DNA from: Sphingomonadaceae bacterium
GTDB taxonomy: Bacteria; Pseudomonadota; Alphaproteobacteria; Sphingomonadales; Sphingomonadaceae
DNA length: 11,930 nt
Assembly: GCA_013821585.1 (NCBI GenBank)
Contig: JACDGO010000033.1
Span: 1 to 11,930, forward strand
Direction: 5' to 3'
A model generated the notes under the pieces. The model was not told the origin of the DNA, did no database searches, and was given only the letters and a program-made list of their open reading frames with translations. Position numbers and translations under genes: made by a program. Below are positions 1 to 7,193 of this stretch, piece after piece (the first letter of the stretch is position 1; the number at the start of each line of letters is the position of its first letter).

Positions 1-244
1 ATCTCATCCAGGCCATCGCCTCCATCACCAGCGCCGCCTCAAGCCGCCCGAGCCCGATCCCGCCTGCTTCCTCGCTGACATAGATCGACGCGAAGCCGAG
101 CGCGGCGGCGGATTTAATAACGTCGCGCGGAAAGACGTGCTTCTCGTCCCACTCGGCGGCGTGCGGGGTGATCGCGTCGGCGGTGAACTTGCGCGCCATC
201 TCCTGGATCGCGCGCTGGTCGTCGGTCAGGTCGAACTGGGTCAT
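1..244 (-). CDS. Acyl-CoA dehydrogenase, N-terminal part (isobutyryl-CoA dehydrogenase-like), cut by the window edge
   Basis: Only the first 81 residues are inside the window; the rest lies beyond position 1. The protein begins MTQFDLTDDQRAIQEMARKF and continues with ITPHAAEWDE, FPRDVIK, LGFASIYVSE and GGIGLGRLEAALVMEAM. This is the all-alpha N-terminal domain of FAD-dependent acyl-CoA dehydrogenases. As I recall them, isobutyryl-CoA dehydrogenases (ACAD8 type, valine catabolism) share nearly the same N-terminus, so that is the preferred subfamily; other short or branched acyl-CoA substrates are possible. The catalytic glutamate and FAD-binding segments are not visible. The ATG (242-244) overlaps the TGA of the Rid gene by 4 bases, which suggests translational coupling. 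Family is confident, substrate is inferred. Confidence 0.85.
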   Translation of the reverse strand, partial: MTQFDLTDDQRAIQEMARKFTADAITPHAAEWDEKHVFPRDVIKSAAALGFASIYVSEEAGGIGLGRLEAALVMEAMAWMR

Positions 245-636
245 GCCGAGGCGCCTAGCACCGCCTCGGCCTCGATTTCCACTTTCCATTCGGGACGGAG
301 CAAACCCGCGATCACGACCATCGTCGCGGCGGGCCGCGCTTCGCCGAACCAGCGCCCGTGCGCCGCGCCCACCGCGTCGCCATCGGCGGCGTCGGTGATG
401 AACATCCGTGTCCGCACGACGTCCACCGCAGACCCGCCCAATTCTTCGATCGCGCGAACGATCAGCGCGAAGCACCGCTCGGCTTGCACGCCCGCGCCTC
501 CGGGCGTGCTCGACCCGTCGTCCTCGACCGGCGCGGTGCCCGAGACGAGGATGCGGTCGCCCGCACGTATCGCGCGGCAAAAGCCGATGCTCGCTTCATA
601 GGGCGAACCGGAGAAGGCGCGCTGCCGGTCGCTCAC
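241..636 (-). CDS. Rid (YjgF/YER057c/UK114) family protein lacking the deaminase arginine
   Basis: A 131-residue single-domain protein, the usual Rid length. The Rid fold signature is clear: ILVSGTAPV (29-37), a helix with AIEELGG (62-68), VVRTRMFITD (73-82) and the C-terminal KVEIEAEAV (118-126). Typical RidA enzymes hydrolyse reactive enamine/imine intermediates such as 2-aminoacrylate, using an arginine (Arg105 in E. coli) that binds the substrate carboxylate. Here the aligned site reads RPAATMV and has Ala104 in that place, while Glu120 is kept. It therefore belongs with the Rid subgroups that lack the arginine, and 2-iminoacid deaminase activity is not expected. The start is GTG at 634-636, 3 bases after the stop of the aldehyde dehydrogenase gene; its end overlaps the acyl-CoA dehydrogenase start. 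The physiological role is unknown, perhaps an accessory of the neighbouring aldehyde/acyl-CoA route. Confidence 0.88.
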   Translation of the reverse strand: MSDRQRAFSGSPYEASIGFCRAIRAGDRILVSGTAPVEDDGSSTPGGAGVQAERCFALIVRAIEELGGSAVDVVRTRMFITDAADGDAVGAAHGRWFGEARPAATMVVIAGLLRPEWKVEIEAEAVLGASA

Positions 637-639
637 CGG

Positions 640-2061
640 CTACCCCAGCTTCGCCATCACATCCCCGAACAGCTCCTCGTCGCTCGGCAATTGCTTCGAG
701 ACCGCGAGCGGCTTCGACACCCAGGTCTCGTTGATCAGGTCGCGCCAAGTGATGTTGTTGTTGGTGCCGTTGCCGCCCCAGCTGCCGCAGCCGAGCGAGA
801 AGGTCTGGCGCATGCCGTTCCAGAGGTTTCCGCTGTTCGAGGCCGATTGCGGCTGGTTGACCATCACGCGCGACGTGCGGGTGGCGTTGGCGAGATTCAA
901 GATGTTCGCGTCCGAGCGCGAATAGATGCCGCAACTGTGGCCCTGCCCCTGATAGGCCTGGATCGCGTTGGTCAGTTCGATCGCCTCGTCGATGTCCTTC
1001 GCGCGATAGAGCGCCATGCTGACGGTCAGCTTCTCGCCGGAGAAGGGATGGTCCGGCCCATAGCCCGTTTCGGGAATGATAAAGAACTGCGTTCCCTCGG
1101 GGATTTCGAAGCCTGCCATATCGGCGATGAACTCGGGCGGCTGGGCGACGACCTGGGCATTGATATGGCCATCGACCCACAGGACTTTCCGGAACTTGTC
1201 GGCGGCATCCTTGTCGAGGACGAACCCGCCCTTTTCTTTCAGCTTGGCGAGCATCTCGTCGTAAATCGCATCGACCAGAATGACGCTGTTGTCCGACGAA
1301 CAGGACGCCGCGAGATCGAGCGTCTTGGAAATGCGGATCTTCTCCGCCGCGTCGTCGAGATCGGCGGTCTCGTCGACGGTGATCACCGCATTGCCGACGC
1401 CGACGCCGAGCGCGGGCGTGCCGCTCGAATAGGCGGCGCTCACCATCGCGCCGCCGCCGGTGGCGAGCACGCGGTCGCACTGGCGCATCAGCTCGTTGGT
1501 CTTCTCGACAGTCGGCGTGTCGATGCTGATCACCAGATCGGCGGGCGCGCCCATCTTGACGATCGCTCCGCGCATCAGGTCGCAGATCAGTTTGTTGGTC
1601 AGCTTGGCGCGCGGGTGTGGCGCGACGATGATCGAGTTGCGGCCCTTGACCGCCGAAATCGCCTTGATCACCGGCGTCGCTTCGGGGTTGGTCGAAGGCG
1701 ACAGCGCACCGATCACGCCGACGGGCTTCGCGATCTTGACGATGTTGCGGCCCACGTCTTCCTCGATGATCCCAACAGACTTGTCGTCGATAATGTCCAT
1801 CAGCGTGGCGCGCGTCTTGCGGAAGATCTTGAGGTATTTGCCCTCGTAGTTGCCGAGCCGCGTTTCATCGACGGTATGTTGCGCGATCTTTTCGGCGACG
1901 CCGGGACGGGCGACGGCCCACACCATCGCGCGGATCAGCGCATCGACCTGCGCTTGCGTGTAATGTTCGATTTGCGCCTGCGCGGCGCGCGAGCGGGCGA
2001 CGAGCGCCGCAATTTCGGCGACGTCGGGGTCCACCGGCTTGATCGTGGTTTGCTGGTCCAT
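640..2061 (-). CDS. CoA-acylating aldehyde dehydrogenase (EutE / SauS / AdhE N-domain type)
   Basis: A 473-residue NAD(P)-dependent aldehyde dehydrogenase of the acylating branch, which oxidises an aldehyde to its acyl-CoA with free CoA. Markers in order: VGVIGALSPSTNPEATP (114-130), the nucleotide-binding ATGGGAMV (200-207), GVGVGNA (219-225), the nucleophile Cys254 in AASCSSDNSVI, aligned with ICASEQSVI of AdhE, and the C-terminal GCGSWGGN followed by the INETWVS segment. There is no iron alcohol dehydrogenase domain, so it is not a full AdhE. The length matches sulfoacetaldehyde dehydrogenase SauS (about 474 residues), but EutE-like acetaldehyde or other short-chain substrates are equally possible. 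It differs from the MmsA type of methylmalonate-semialdehyde dehydrogenase. It lies 32 bp after glpK and 3 bp before the Rid gene, so it is probably co-transcribed with both. Class is confident, substrate is not. Confidence 0.88.
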   Translation of the reverse strand: MDQQTTIKPVDPDVAEIAALVARSRAAQAQIEHYTQAQVDALIRAMVWAVARPGVAEKIAQHTVDETRLGNYEGKYLKIFRKTRATLMDIIDDKSVGIIEEDVGRNIVKIAKPVGVIGALSPSTNPEATPVIKAISAVKGRNSIIVAPHPRAKLTNKLICDLMRGAIVKMGAPADLVISIDTPTVEKTNELMRQCDRVLATGGGAMVSAAYSSGTPALGVGVGNAVITVDETADLDDAAEKIRISKTLDLAASCSSDNSVILVDAIYDEMLAKLKEKGGFVLDKDAADKFRKVLWVDGHINAQVVAQPPEFIADMAGFEIPEGTQFFIIPETGYGPDHPFSGEKLTVSMALYRAKDIDEAIELTNAIQAYQGQGHSCGIYSRSDANILNLANATRTSRVMVNQPQSASNSGNLWNGMRQTFSLGCGSWGGNGTNNNITWRDLINETWVSKPLAVSKQLPSDEELFGDVMAKLG

Positions 2062-2066
2062 CTCAA

Positions 2067-2072
2067 CCTCTC
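2067..2072 (-). promoter_or_regulatory. Ribosome binding site of the acylating aldehyde dehydrogenase gene
   Basis: On the - strand GAGAGG lies 5 bases before the ATG (2059-2061). It is one of the clearest Shine-Dalgarno sequences in the leftward chain. The 32 bp between glpK and this gene hold no visible promoter or terminator hairpin, which supports read-through from glpK. Confidence 0.6.
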
Positions 2073-2093
2073 ATCCGAATCGCGCGAGCGATC

Positions 2094-3560
2094 CTAGACC
2101 AACGCCCGCCGCAACGCATCCTCCCAACCCGCGATCAGGCGCCCGCGTTCCACCGCGGCCATGCGCGGCTCGAAGCGGCGATCGAGCATCCAGGTTGCGG
2201 CGAGCGCCTCGGGACTCGGCCAAACGCCTGTCGCTAGCCCTGCGAGGAACGCCGCGCCGAGCGCGGTCGTCTCGACGCCGACCGGACGCTCGACGGGCGT
2301 CTCCATCATCTCGGCGAGGAACTGGCAAAGCCAGTCGTTCGCGGCCATCCCGCCGTCGACGCGCAGCGCGGCGGGCGCGGCCGAACCGTCGGCGGTCATC
2401 GCGCGGGCGAGGTCGCGCGTCTGGTAGGCAACCGCCTCGAGCGCGGCGCGCGCGAGATGCGCGGCTTTCGAATTGAGCGTCAGCCCTGCGATCAGCCCGC
2501 GCGCGTCGGGCCGCCAATGCGGCGCGCCCAAACCGACGAAGCCGGGGACCATATAGACGCCGCCGTTATCGGTCAGCTCCGCGGCCATTTCCTCAGTCTC
2601 GGCGGCGGTCTTGAGCGTGCCGAGCCCATCGCGCAGCCATTTGACGCCCGCGCCGGCGACGAAGATCGACCCTTCGAGCGCATAGGTCGTCTCTCCGTCG
2701 AGGCGGTAGGCGGGCGTCGTCAGAAGGCGGTTGGTCGAAGCGACCGCTTCCGCCCCGGTGTTGGTCAGCATGAAGCAGCCGGTGCCATAGGTCGACTTGA
2801 CCATGCCCGGCGCAAAGCACGCCTGTCCGAACAGCGCCGCTTGCTGGTCGCCCGCCATTCCCGCGATCGGGATTGCCGCGTCGAACAGTCCGGCCGCGGT
2901 CGTGCCGAACAGGCCGCTGTTGTCGCGCACCTCGGGCAGCAGCGCCTCTGGAATGTCGAAAAGGCGCAGCAGCTCGTCATCCCATTGCTGGCGGTGGATG
3001 TCGAACAGCAAGGTCCGCCCGGCGTTGGTGGGGTCGGTCGCGTGGACCTTGCCGCCGGTCAGCCGCCACAAGAGGAAACAATCGATCGTCCCGAACGCGA
3101 GCTCGCCGCGTTGCGCCCGCTCGCGCGCGCCCGAGACATTGTCGAGAACCCAGGCGAGCTTCGTCGCGGAGAAATAGGGATCGAGCAGCAGACCGGTCTT
3201 CGCCTGCACCGTCGCTTCCGCGCCGTCCGCCTTCAGCCACGCGCAGACGTCGGCGGTGCGCCGGTCCTGCCAGACGATCGCGCGGTGGACGGGTTCGCCC
3301 GTCTCGCGGTCCCAGACGACGACGGTCTCGCGCTGGTTGGTGATGCCGATCGCGGCGATCGGAACACCCGCCGCGCCGATCGCCTCGCGCGTTACGGCAA
3401 GCGTATCACGCCAGATGTCCTCGGGATCATGTTCGACCCATCCAGGTTGCGGATAATGCTGCGTGAATTCGCGCTGCGCGGTCGCGACCGGGCGCGCCGC
3501 CTGGTCGAACACGATCGCGCGCGTCGAGGTTGTGCCCTGATCGATCGCCAGAACGTGCAC
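2094..3560 (-). CDS. glpK: Glycerol kinase
   Basis: A cytoplasmic FGGY-family sugar kinase of 488 residues, close to the usual 495-500. It phosphorylates glycerol to sn-glycerol 3-phosphate with ATP. The family-specific residues are present: phosphate-binding DQGTTSTR (7-14), glycerol-contacting NQRET (75-79), DPYFSATK (127-134, with the tyrosine that touches glycerol), [10 protein letters not shown] (237-246) with Asp238 as the probable catalytic base, STYGTGCF (256-263), the second FGGY signature around [13 protein letters not shown] (343-355), DGGMAAND (402-409) and [11 protein letters not shown] (431-441). The start is GTG (3558-3560), one base after the cysQ stop, preceded by GGGG (3569-3572) at 8 bases. 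No glycerol facilitator or glycerol-3-phosphate dehydrogenase gene is in the window, so its placement behind sulfate activation is unusual. Other FGGY kinases (xylulose, gluconate) fit the motifs much less well. Confidence 0.95.
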   Translation of the reverse strand: MHVLAIDQGTTSTRAIVFDQAARPVATAQREFTQHYPQPGWVEHDPEDIWRDTLAVTREAIGAAGVPIAAIGITNQRETVVVWDRETGEPVHRAIVWQDRRTADVCAWLKADGAEATVQAKTGLLLDPYFSATKLAWVLDNVSGARERAQRGELAFGTIDCFLLWRLTGGKVHATDPTNAGRTLLFDIHRQQWDDELLRLFDIPEALLPEVRDNSGLFGTTAAGLFDAAIPIAGMAGDQQAALFGQACFAPGMVKSTYGTGCFMLTNTGAEAVASTNRLLTTPAYRLDGETTYALEGSIFVAGAGVKWLRDGLGTLKTAAETEEMAAELTDNGGVYMVPGFVGLGAPHWRPDARGLIAGLTLNSKAAHLARAALEAVAYQTRDLARAMTADGSAAPAALRVDGGMAANDWLCQFLAEMMETPVERPVGVETTALGAAFLAGLATGVWPSPEALAATWMLDRRFEPRMAAVERGRLIAGWEDALRRALV

Positions 3561-3561
3561 G

Positions 3562-4296
3562 TTACATGCCCCGCAGCAACGAAAGCGTCCGTTCCGCCAG
3601 CTCGGGGCGGCAGATCAGCAAGTCCGGCAGCGACACGTCGGGCCGGTTGTAGACGAGCGGCGACCCGTCGAGCCGCGAGCAGTGCAGCCCGCACGCGCGC
3701 GCGACCGCGACCGGCGCGCAACTGTCCCATTCGTTCTGACCGCCCGCGTGGAGGTAGATTTCGGCCTCGCCGCGCACCACCGCCATCGCCTTCGCGCCGG
3801 CCGAGCCCATCGGTACAAGCTCGGCGCGAAGTCCCTCTGCGACGGCGAGCGCTTCGCGCGGCGCGCGTGTGCGGCTGACGACCATCCGGATGCGATCACC
3901 CGCGATGGGGAGCGAGACCGGGCGGTCGGAGCGCAGAACCAGATCGAGCCCCGGCAGCGCGACGGCGCCGGTCTCCGCCACTCCGTCCACGGCAAGTCCG
4001 ACATGCACCGCCCAATCGTCGCGCCCCTCGCGATATTCGCGCGTGCCGTCGAGCGGATCGACGATCCACGCGCGCGCCTTGGCGAGGCGCGACCCGTCGC
4101 ACCGGCGTTCCTCGGACAGCAGGCCGTCATCGGGCCGTTCGCGTTCGATCGCGTCGATCAGCAGGCGGTTCGCCGCGCGGTCGCCCGCGTCGCCGAGCGC
4201 CTTGTCGGCGAATTCGCCCGATCCTCGCACGTCGAGCAACAGCCGCCCCGCCGCCTGGGCGAGATGCGCGGCAAGTTCGGCGTCGTTCAGCCCCAC
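3562..4296 (-). CDS. cysQ: 3'(2'),5'-bisphosphate nucleotidase CysQ (PAP/PAPS phosphatase)
   Basis: A 244-residue member of the lithium-sensitive, magnesium-dependent inositol monophosphatase superfamily. CysQ removes the 3'-phosphate of PAP (giving AMP) and of PAPS, which keeps sulfate assimilation running. Metal-binding motifs: LLSEE (59-63), WIVDPLDGT (77-85, Asp80 and Asp83) and EWDSCAP (189-195, Asp191). [35 protein letters not shown] and SRLDGSPL closely resemble, from memory, the mycobacterial CysQ (Rv2131c) more than the E. coli protein. The start is GTG (4294-4296), 10 bases inside the end of cysNC, with GAGG (4307-4310) 10 bases upstream, which indicates coupling to the sulfate-activation genes and supports the CysQ assignment over inositol or fructose bisphosphatase. 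The stop is followed after one base by glpK. Confidence 0.93.
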   Translation of the reverse strand: MGLNDAELAAHLAQAAGRLLLDVRGSGEFADKALGDAGDRAANRLLIDAIERERPDDGLLSEERRCDGSRLAKARAWIVDPLDGTREYREGRDDWAVHVGLAVDGVAETGAVALPGLDLVLRSDRPVSLPIAGDRIRMVVSRTRAPREALAVAEGLRAELVPMGSAGAKAMAVVRGEAEIYLHAGGQNEWDSCAPVAVARACGLHCSRLDGSPLVYNRPDVSLPDLLICRPELAERTLSLLRGM

Positions 4297-6188
4297 GGGA
4301 TCAGCGCCTCGATGATCGCGTCGGCGGCCTGCTCGGGAGTCATTGCCGTCGTGTCGATGCGGACGTCGGGATCGAGCGGCGGCTCATAGGGACTGTCGAT
4401 CCCGGTGAAGTTCTTGAGCGCACCGCTGCGCGCCTTTTTGTAGAGCCCCTTGACGTCGCGGCGCTCGGCCTCGGCAAGCGGCGTCTCGATGAACACCTCG
4501 ACGAACTCGCCTTCGGGAAGCATCGCGCGCACCAGATCGCGGTCCGCCCGGAACGGCGAGATGAACGCGGCGATGACGATCAACCCGGCGTCGGCCATCA
4601 GCCGCGCGACCTCTCCGACGCGGCGGATGTTCTCGATTCGGTCGGCCTCCGAAAAGCCGAGGTCCTTGTTGAGCCCGTGGCGGACGTTGTCACCGTCGAG
4701 CAGGAAGGTATGGCGGTTCATCCGCGCAAGCTTCGCTTCGACCAGGTTCGCGATCGTCGATTTGCCCGCGCCCGAAAGCCCCGTGAACCACAGCACCGCC
4801 GGCCGCTGGTTCTTGACCGCGGCATGCGCCTCACGGCTGACCGAAAGCGGCTGAAGGTGGACGTTCTGCGCGCGCCTGAGGCTGAAGTGGATCATGCCTG
4901 CCGCGACCGTCGCGTTGGTGATCTTGTCGATCAGGATGAAGCCGCCGAGCGTCCGGCTTTCCGCATAGGGTTCGAACACGATGCCGCGATCGGTCGCGAC
5001 CTCGGCGACGCCGATCGCGTTGAGATCGAGCGTCCTCGCGGCGAGATGCTCCATCGTGTCGACGTTGAGCCGGTATTTCGGCTGCTGGACGGTCGCGGTG
5101 AGGGTCAGCGCGGCCGATTTCATCCAATAGCCGCGCCCCGGCATCAGCGGCTCATCGGCCATCCAAACGATCGTCGCCTCGAAGCGATCGGCGACCTGCG
5201 GCGGCGCGTCGGCGACGCTGATCACATCTCCGCGCGAGCAGTCGATCTCGTCGGCGAGCGTCAAGGTCACCGACTGGCTCGCGACTGCTTCTTCCAGATC
5301 GCCGTCTTTGGTGACGATCCGCGCGACCGCCGAGGTCTTGCCCGACGGCAGCACGCGCACCACGTCGCCCGGCTTCACGCCGCCGCTCGCGATCAGCCCG
5401 GCGAAGCCGCGAAAATCGAGGTTGGGGCGGTTGACCCACTGTACCGGCATCCGGAACGGTCCGCCACGCGCGGTTTCGTCACCCACTTCGACGCTTTCGA
5501 GATGCTCGATCAGCGGCTTGCCGGCGAACCAGGGCATGTTGGGCGAGCGCGACGCGATGTTGTCGCCCTTGAAGCCGGAGATGGGGATGGGCGTGACGGC
5601 GCCGATGCCGATGCTGTCGGCAAAACACTTATAATCCTCGACGATCGCTCGATAGCGCAGCGGATCATAGTCGATCAGGTCCATCTTGTTCACCGCGAAC
5701 ACGAAATGGCGGATGCCGAGCAGATGCGCGAGATAGCTGTGCCGACGCGTCTGCGTGAGTACGCCCTTGCGTGCGTCGATCAGAATCACGGCGAGGTCGG
5801 CGGTCGATGCCCCCGTCACCATATTGCGGGTATATTGCTCGTGCCCCGGCGTGTCGGCGACGATGAACTTGCGCTTTTCCGTCGCGAAAAACCGATAGGC
5901 GACGTCGATCGTGATGCCCTGCTCGCGTTCGGCGGAAAGGCCGTCGACGAGGAGGGCGAAGTCGATGTCCTGTCCCTGCGTGCCGACACGCTTGCTGTCC
6001 GCCTCGAGCGCCGCGAACTGATCCTCGAAGATCGTCTTCGTATCGTAGAGCAGCCGCCCGATCAGCGTCGACTTGCCGTCGTCCACCGACCCGCAGGTGA
6101 TGAAGCGCAGCAACGACTTGCTCGCGTTGCGCGCGAGATAGGCGTCGATGTCTTCCGAAATCAGCGCGTCGGGCACGAAGGACGACAT
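4287..6188 (-). CDS. cysNC: Fused sulfate adenylyltransferase GTPase subunit / APS kinase (CysNC)
   Basis: A 633-residue bifunctional cytoplasmic protein. Residues 1 to about 440 are CysN, an EF-Tu-like GTPase that drives ATP sulfurylase with CysD: P-loop GSVDDGKS (33-40), switch region with [13 protein letters not shown] (87-99), [12 protein letters not shown] (112-123), NKMD (167-170), then two beta-barrel domains. Residues about 460-633 are CysC, the APS kinase making PAPS: P-loop GLSGAGKST (470-478), [12 protein letters not shown] (496-507), and FISPFRADR (542-550) whose Ser544 matches the phosphorylated serine of E. coli CysC. Both nucleotide sites look intact, so both activities are expected. 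Such fusions are known in mycobacteria, rhizobia (NodQ) and other proteobacteria. Its ATG overlaps the cysD stop by one base (TGATG), and its end overlaps cysQ. No NodP/NodQ-type nodulation context is visible. Confidence 0.97.
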   Translation of the reverse strand: MSSFVPDALISEDIDAYLARNASKSLLRFITCGSVDDGKSTLIGRLLYDTKTIFEDQFAALEADSKRVGTQGQDIDFALLVDGLSAEREQGITIDVAYRFFATEKRKFIVADTPGHEQYTRNMVTGASTADLAVILIDARKGVLTQTRRHSYLAHLLGIRHFVFAVNKMDLIDYDPLRYRAIVEDYKCFADSIGIGAVTPIPISGFKGDNIASRSPNMPWFAGKPLIEHLESVEVGDETARGGPFRMPVQWVNRPNLDFRGFAGLIASGGVKPGDVVRVLPSGKTSAVARIVTKDGDLEEAVASQSVTLTLADEIDCSRGDVISVADAPPQVADRFEATIVWMADEPLMPGRGYWMKSAALTLTATVQQPKYRLNVDTMEHLAARTLDLNAIGVAEVATDRGIVFEPYAESRTLGGFILIDKITNATVAAGMIHFSLRRAQNVHLQPLSVSREAHAAVKNQRPAVLWFTGLSGAGKSTIANLVEAKLARMNRHTFLLDGDNVRHGLNKDLGFSEADRIENIRRVGEVARLMADAGLIVIAAFISPFRADRDLVRAMLPEGEFVEVFIETPLAEAERRDVKGLYKKARSGALKNFTGIDSPYEPPLDPDVRIDTTAMTPEQAADAIIEALIPWG

Positions 6189-7084
6189 CAGAAGTACCCC
6201 TCCGCCTTCTTTTTCTCCATCGACGCCGCCTGGTCGTGATCGATCGCGCGGCCTTGGCGTTCGGACGTCGTTGTCAGCAGCATCTCGCGGATGACTTCAG
6301 GCAAGGTCGCCGCCTCGCTCGCGACCGCGCCGGTCAGCGGATAGCAGCCGAGCGTGCGGAAGCGGATCAAGCGTTCGATCGGAACGTCGCCCTCGCGCAA
6401 CCGGAAACGGTCGTCATCGACCATCAGAATAAGACCATCCCGCTCCACCGTCGGGCGCAACGCTGAAAAATAGAGCGGAACGATCTCGATCTTCTCGCGC
6501 TGGATATATTGCCAGACGTCGAGCTCGGTCCAGTTCGACAGGGGGAACACACGCATGCTCTCGCCCTTCGCCTTGCGCATATTGTAGAGGTTCCACAGCT
6601 CGGGGCGCTGCGTCTTGGGATCCCAGCGGTGGCTCGACGAGCGGAAGCTGAAGATGCGTTCCTTGGCGCGGCTCTTCTCTTCGTCGCGGCGCGCGCCGCC
6701 GAACGCCCCGTCGAAGCCGTAGTGGCCGAGCGCCTGCTTCAGCCCTTCGGTCTTCCACAAGTCGGTGTGAAGCGCGCCGTGATCGAACGGATTGATCCCG
6801 CGCGCCTCGGCCTCGGGATTGCGCCAGACGAGCAGCTCCATCCCCGCGTCCGCCGCCGCCCGGTCGCGCAGCGTATACATGTCGCGAAACTTCCACGTCG
6901 TATCGACGTGGAGCAGCGGGAACGGCGGGGCCGCGGGAAAGAACGCCTTTTGCGCCAGCCGCAGCATTACGGCAGAATCCTTGCCGATCGAATAGAGCAT
7001 CACCGGCCGCTCCGCCTCGGCCACCACCTCGCGCAGGATGTGGATGCTTTCGGCCTCGAGCCGGTCGAGATGGTTGAGCGTCAT
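6188..7084 (-). CDS. cysD: Sulfate adenylyltransferase subunit 2
   Basis: A 298-residue protein (E. coli CysD is about 302) of the PP-loop ATP pyrophosphatase family. It adenylylates sulfate with ATP to APS, powered by GTP hydrolysis in CysN. Visible features: [12 protein letters not shown] (9-20), PP-loop [14 protein letters not shown] (31-44), [15 protein letters not shown] (129-143), [15 protein letters not shown] (180-194), [10 protein letters not shown] (243-252) and the family-typical end [10 protein letters not shown]. This separates it from PAPS reductase CysH, which has a different C-terminus. It is the first gene of the cysD-cysNC-cysQ group; its stop overlaps the cysNC start. The ATG (7082-7084) lacks a strong Shine-Dalgarno: the nearest purine run, AAGG, is about 12 bases upstream. 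A 109 bp gap separates it from paaZ upstream. Confidence 0.97.
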   Translation of the reverse strand: MTLNHLDRLEAESIHILREVVAEAERPVMLYSIGKDSAVMLRLAQKAFFPAAPPFPLLHVDTTWKFRDMYTLRDRAAADAGMELLVWRNPEAEARGINPFDHGALHTDLWKTEGLKQALGHYGFDGAFGGARRDEEKSRAKERIFSFRSSSHRWDPKTQRPELWNLYNMRKAKGESMRVFPLSNWTELDVWQYIQREKIEIVPLYFSALRPTVERDGLILMVDDDRFRLREGDVPIERLIRFRTLGCYPLTGAVASEAATLPEVIREMLLTTTSERQGRAIDHDQAASMEKKKAEGYF

Positions 7085-7193
7085 GACGTGGCGGCGACCT
7101 TAGCGAGCCCGATGCGTTGCCGGAACAGATCGCCGCCCCTCAAGCGAGTTATTGTATCGGCGACCGCGAACCGATCTATCGCGGCCCGCGCCG
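7085..7193 (-). promoter_or_regulatory. Gap between paaZ and cysD, probable promoter region of the cys operon
   Basis: These 109 bases are the only sizeable non-coding stretch on the - strand side. Read leftward, a GATACAATAAC segment contains TACAAT (7151-7156), one base off the TATAAT -10 consensus, about 67 bases before the cysD ATG. The -35 position has no good match (ATAGAT or TAGATC), so an activator may be needed or the hexamer may be chance. No T-run after a hairpin is seen downstream of paaZ, so read-through from paaZ cannot be excluded. No sulfur-related riboswitch motif was recognised. Confidence 0.35.
7164..7184. repeat. Short inverted repeat after the paaZ stop
   Basis: CCGCGA (7164-7169) and TCGCGG (7179-7184) form perfect 6-base arms around a 9-base spacer. 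The element lies about 10 bases beyond the paaZ stop and overlaps the expected -35 position of the possible cysD promoter. It could be a repressor/activator site or a weak hairpin. It is not an intrinsic terminator because no U-tract follows. Six-base GC-rich arms arise easily by chance in such a genome. Confidence 0.2.

Noticed and set aside
358..2097. Long open frame (579 codons) on the + strand opposite the aldehyde dehydrogenase
   Set aside because: It is the antisense shadow of a clear enzyme gene; its translation is Arg/Asp/His/Val-rich with no recognisable domain, as expected opposite GC-rich codons.
2457..3878. Long open frame (473 codons) on the + strand opposite glpK and cysQ
   Set aside because: It spans the junction of two certain genes on the other strand, has a composition typical of antisense shadows, and shows no motif.
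4677..6239. Long open frame (520 codons) on the + strand opposite cysNC
   Set aside because: Antisense to a gene with all its catalytic motifs; no domain or ribosome site supports it.
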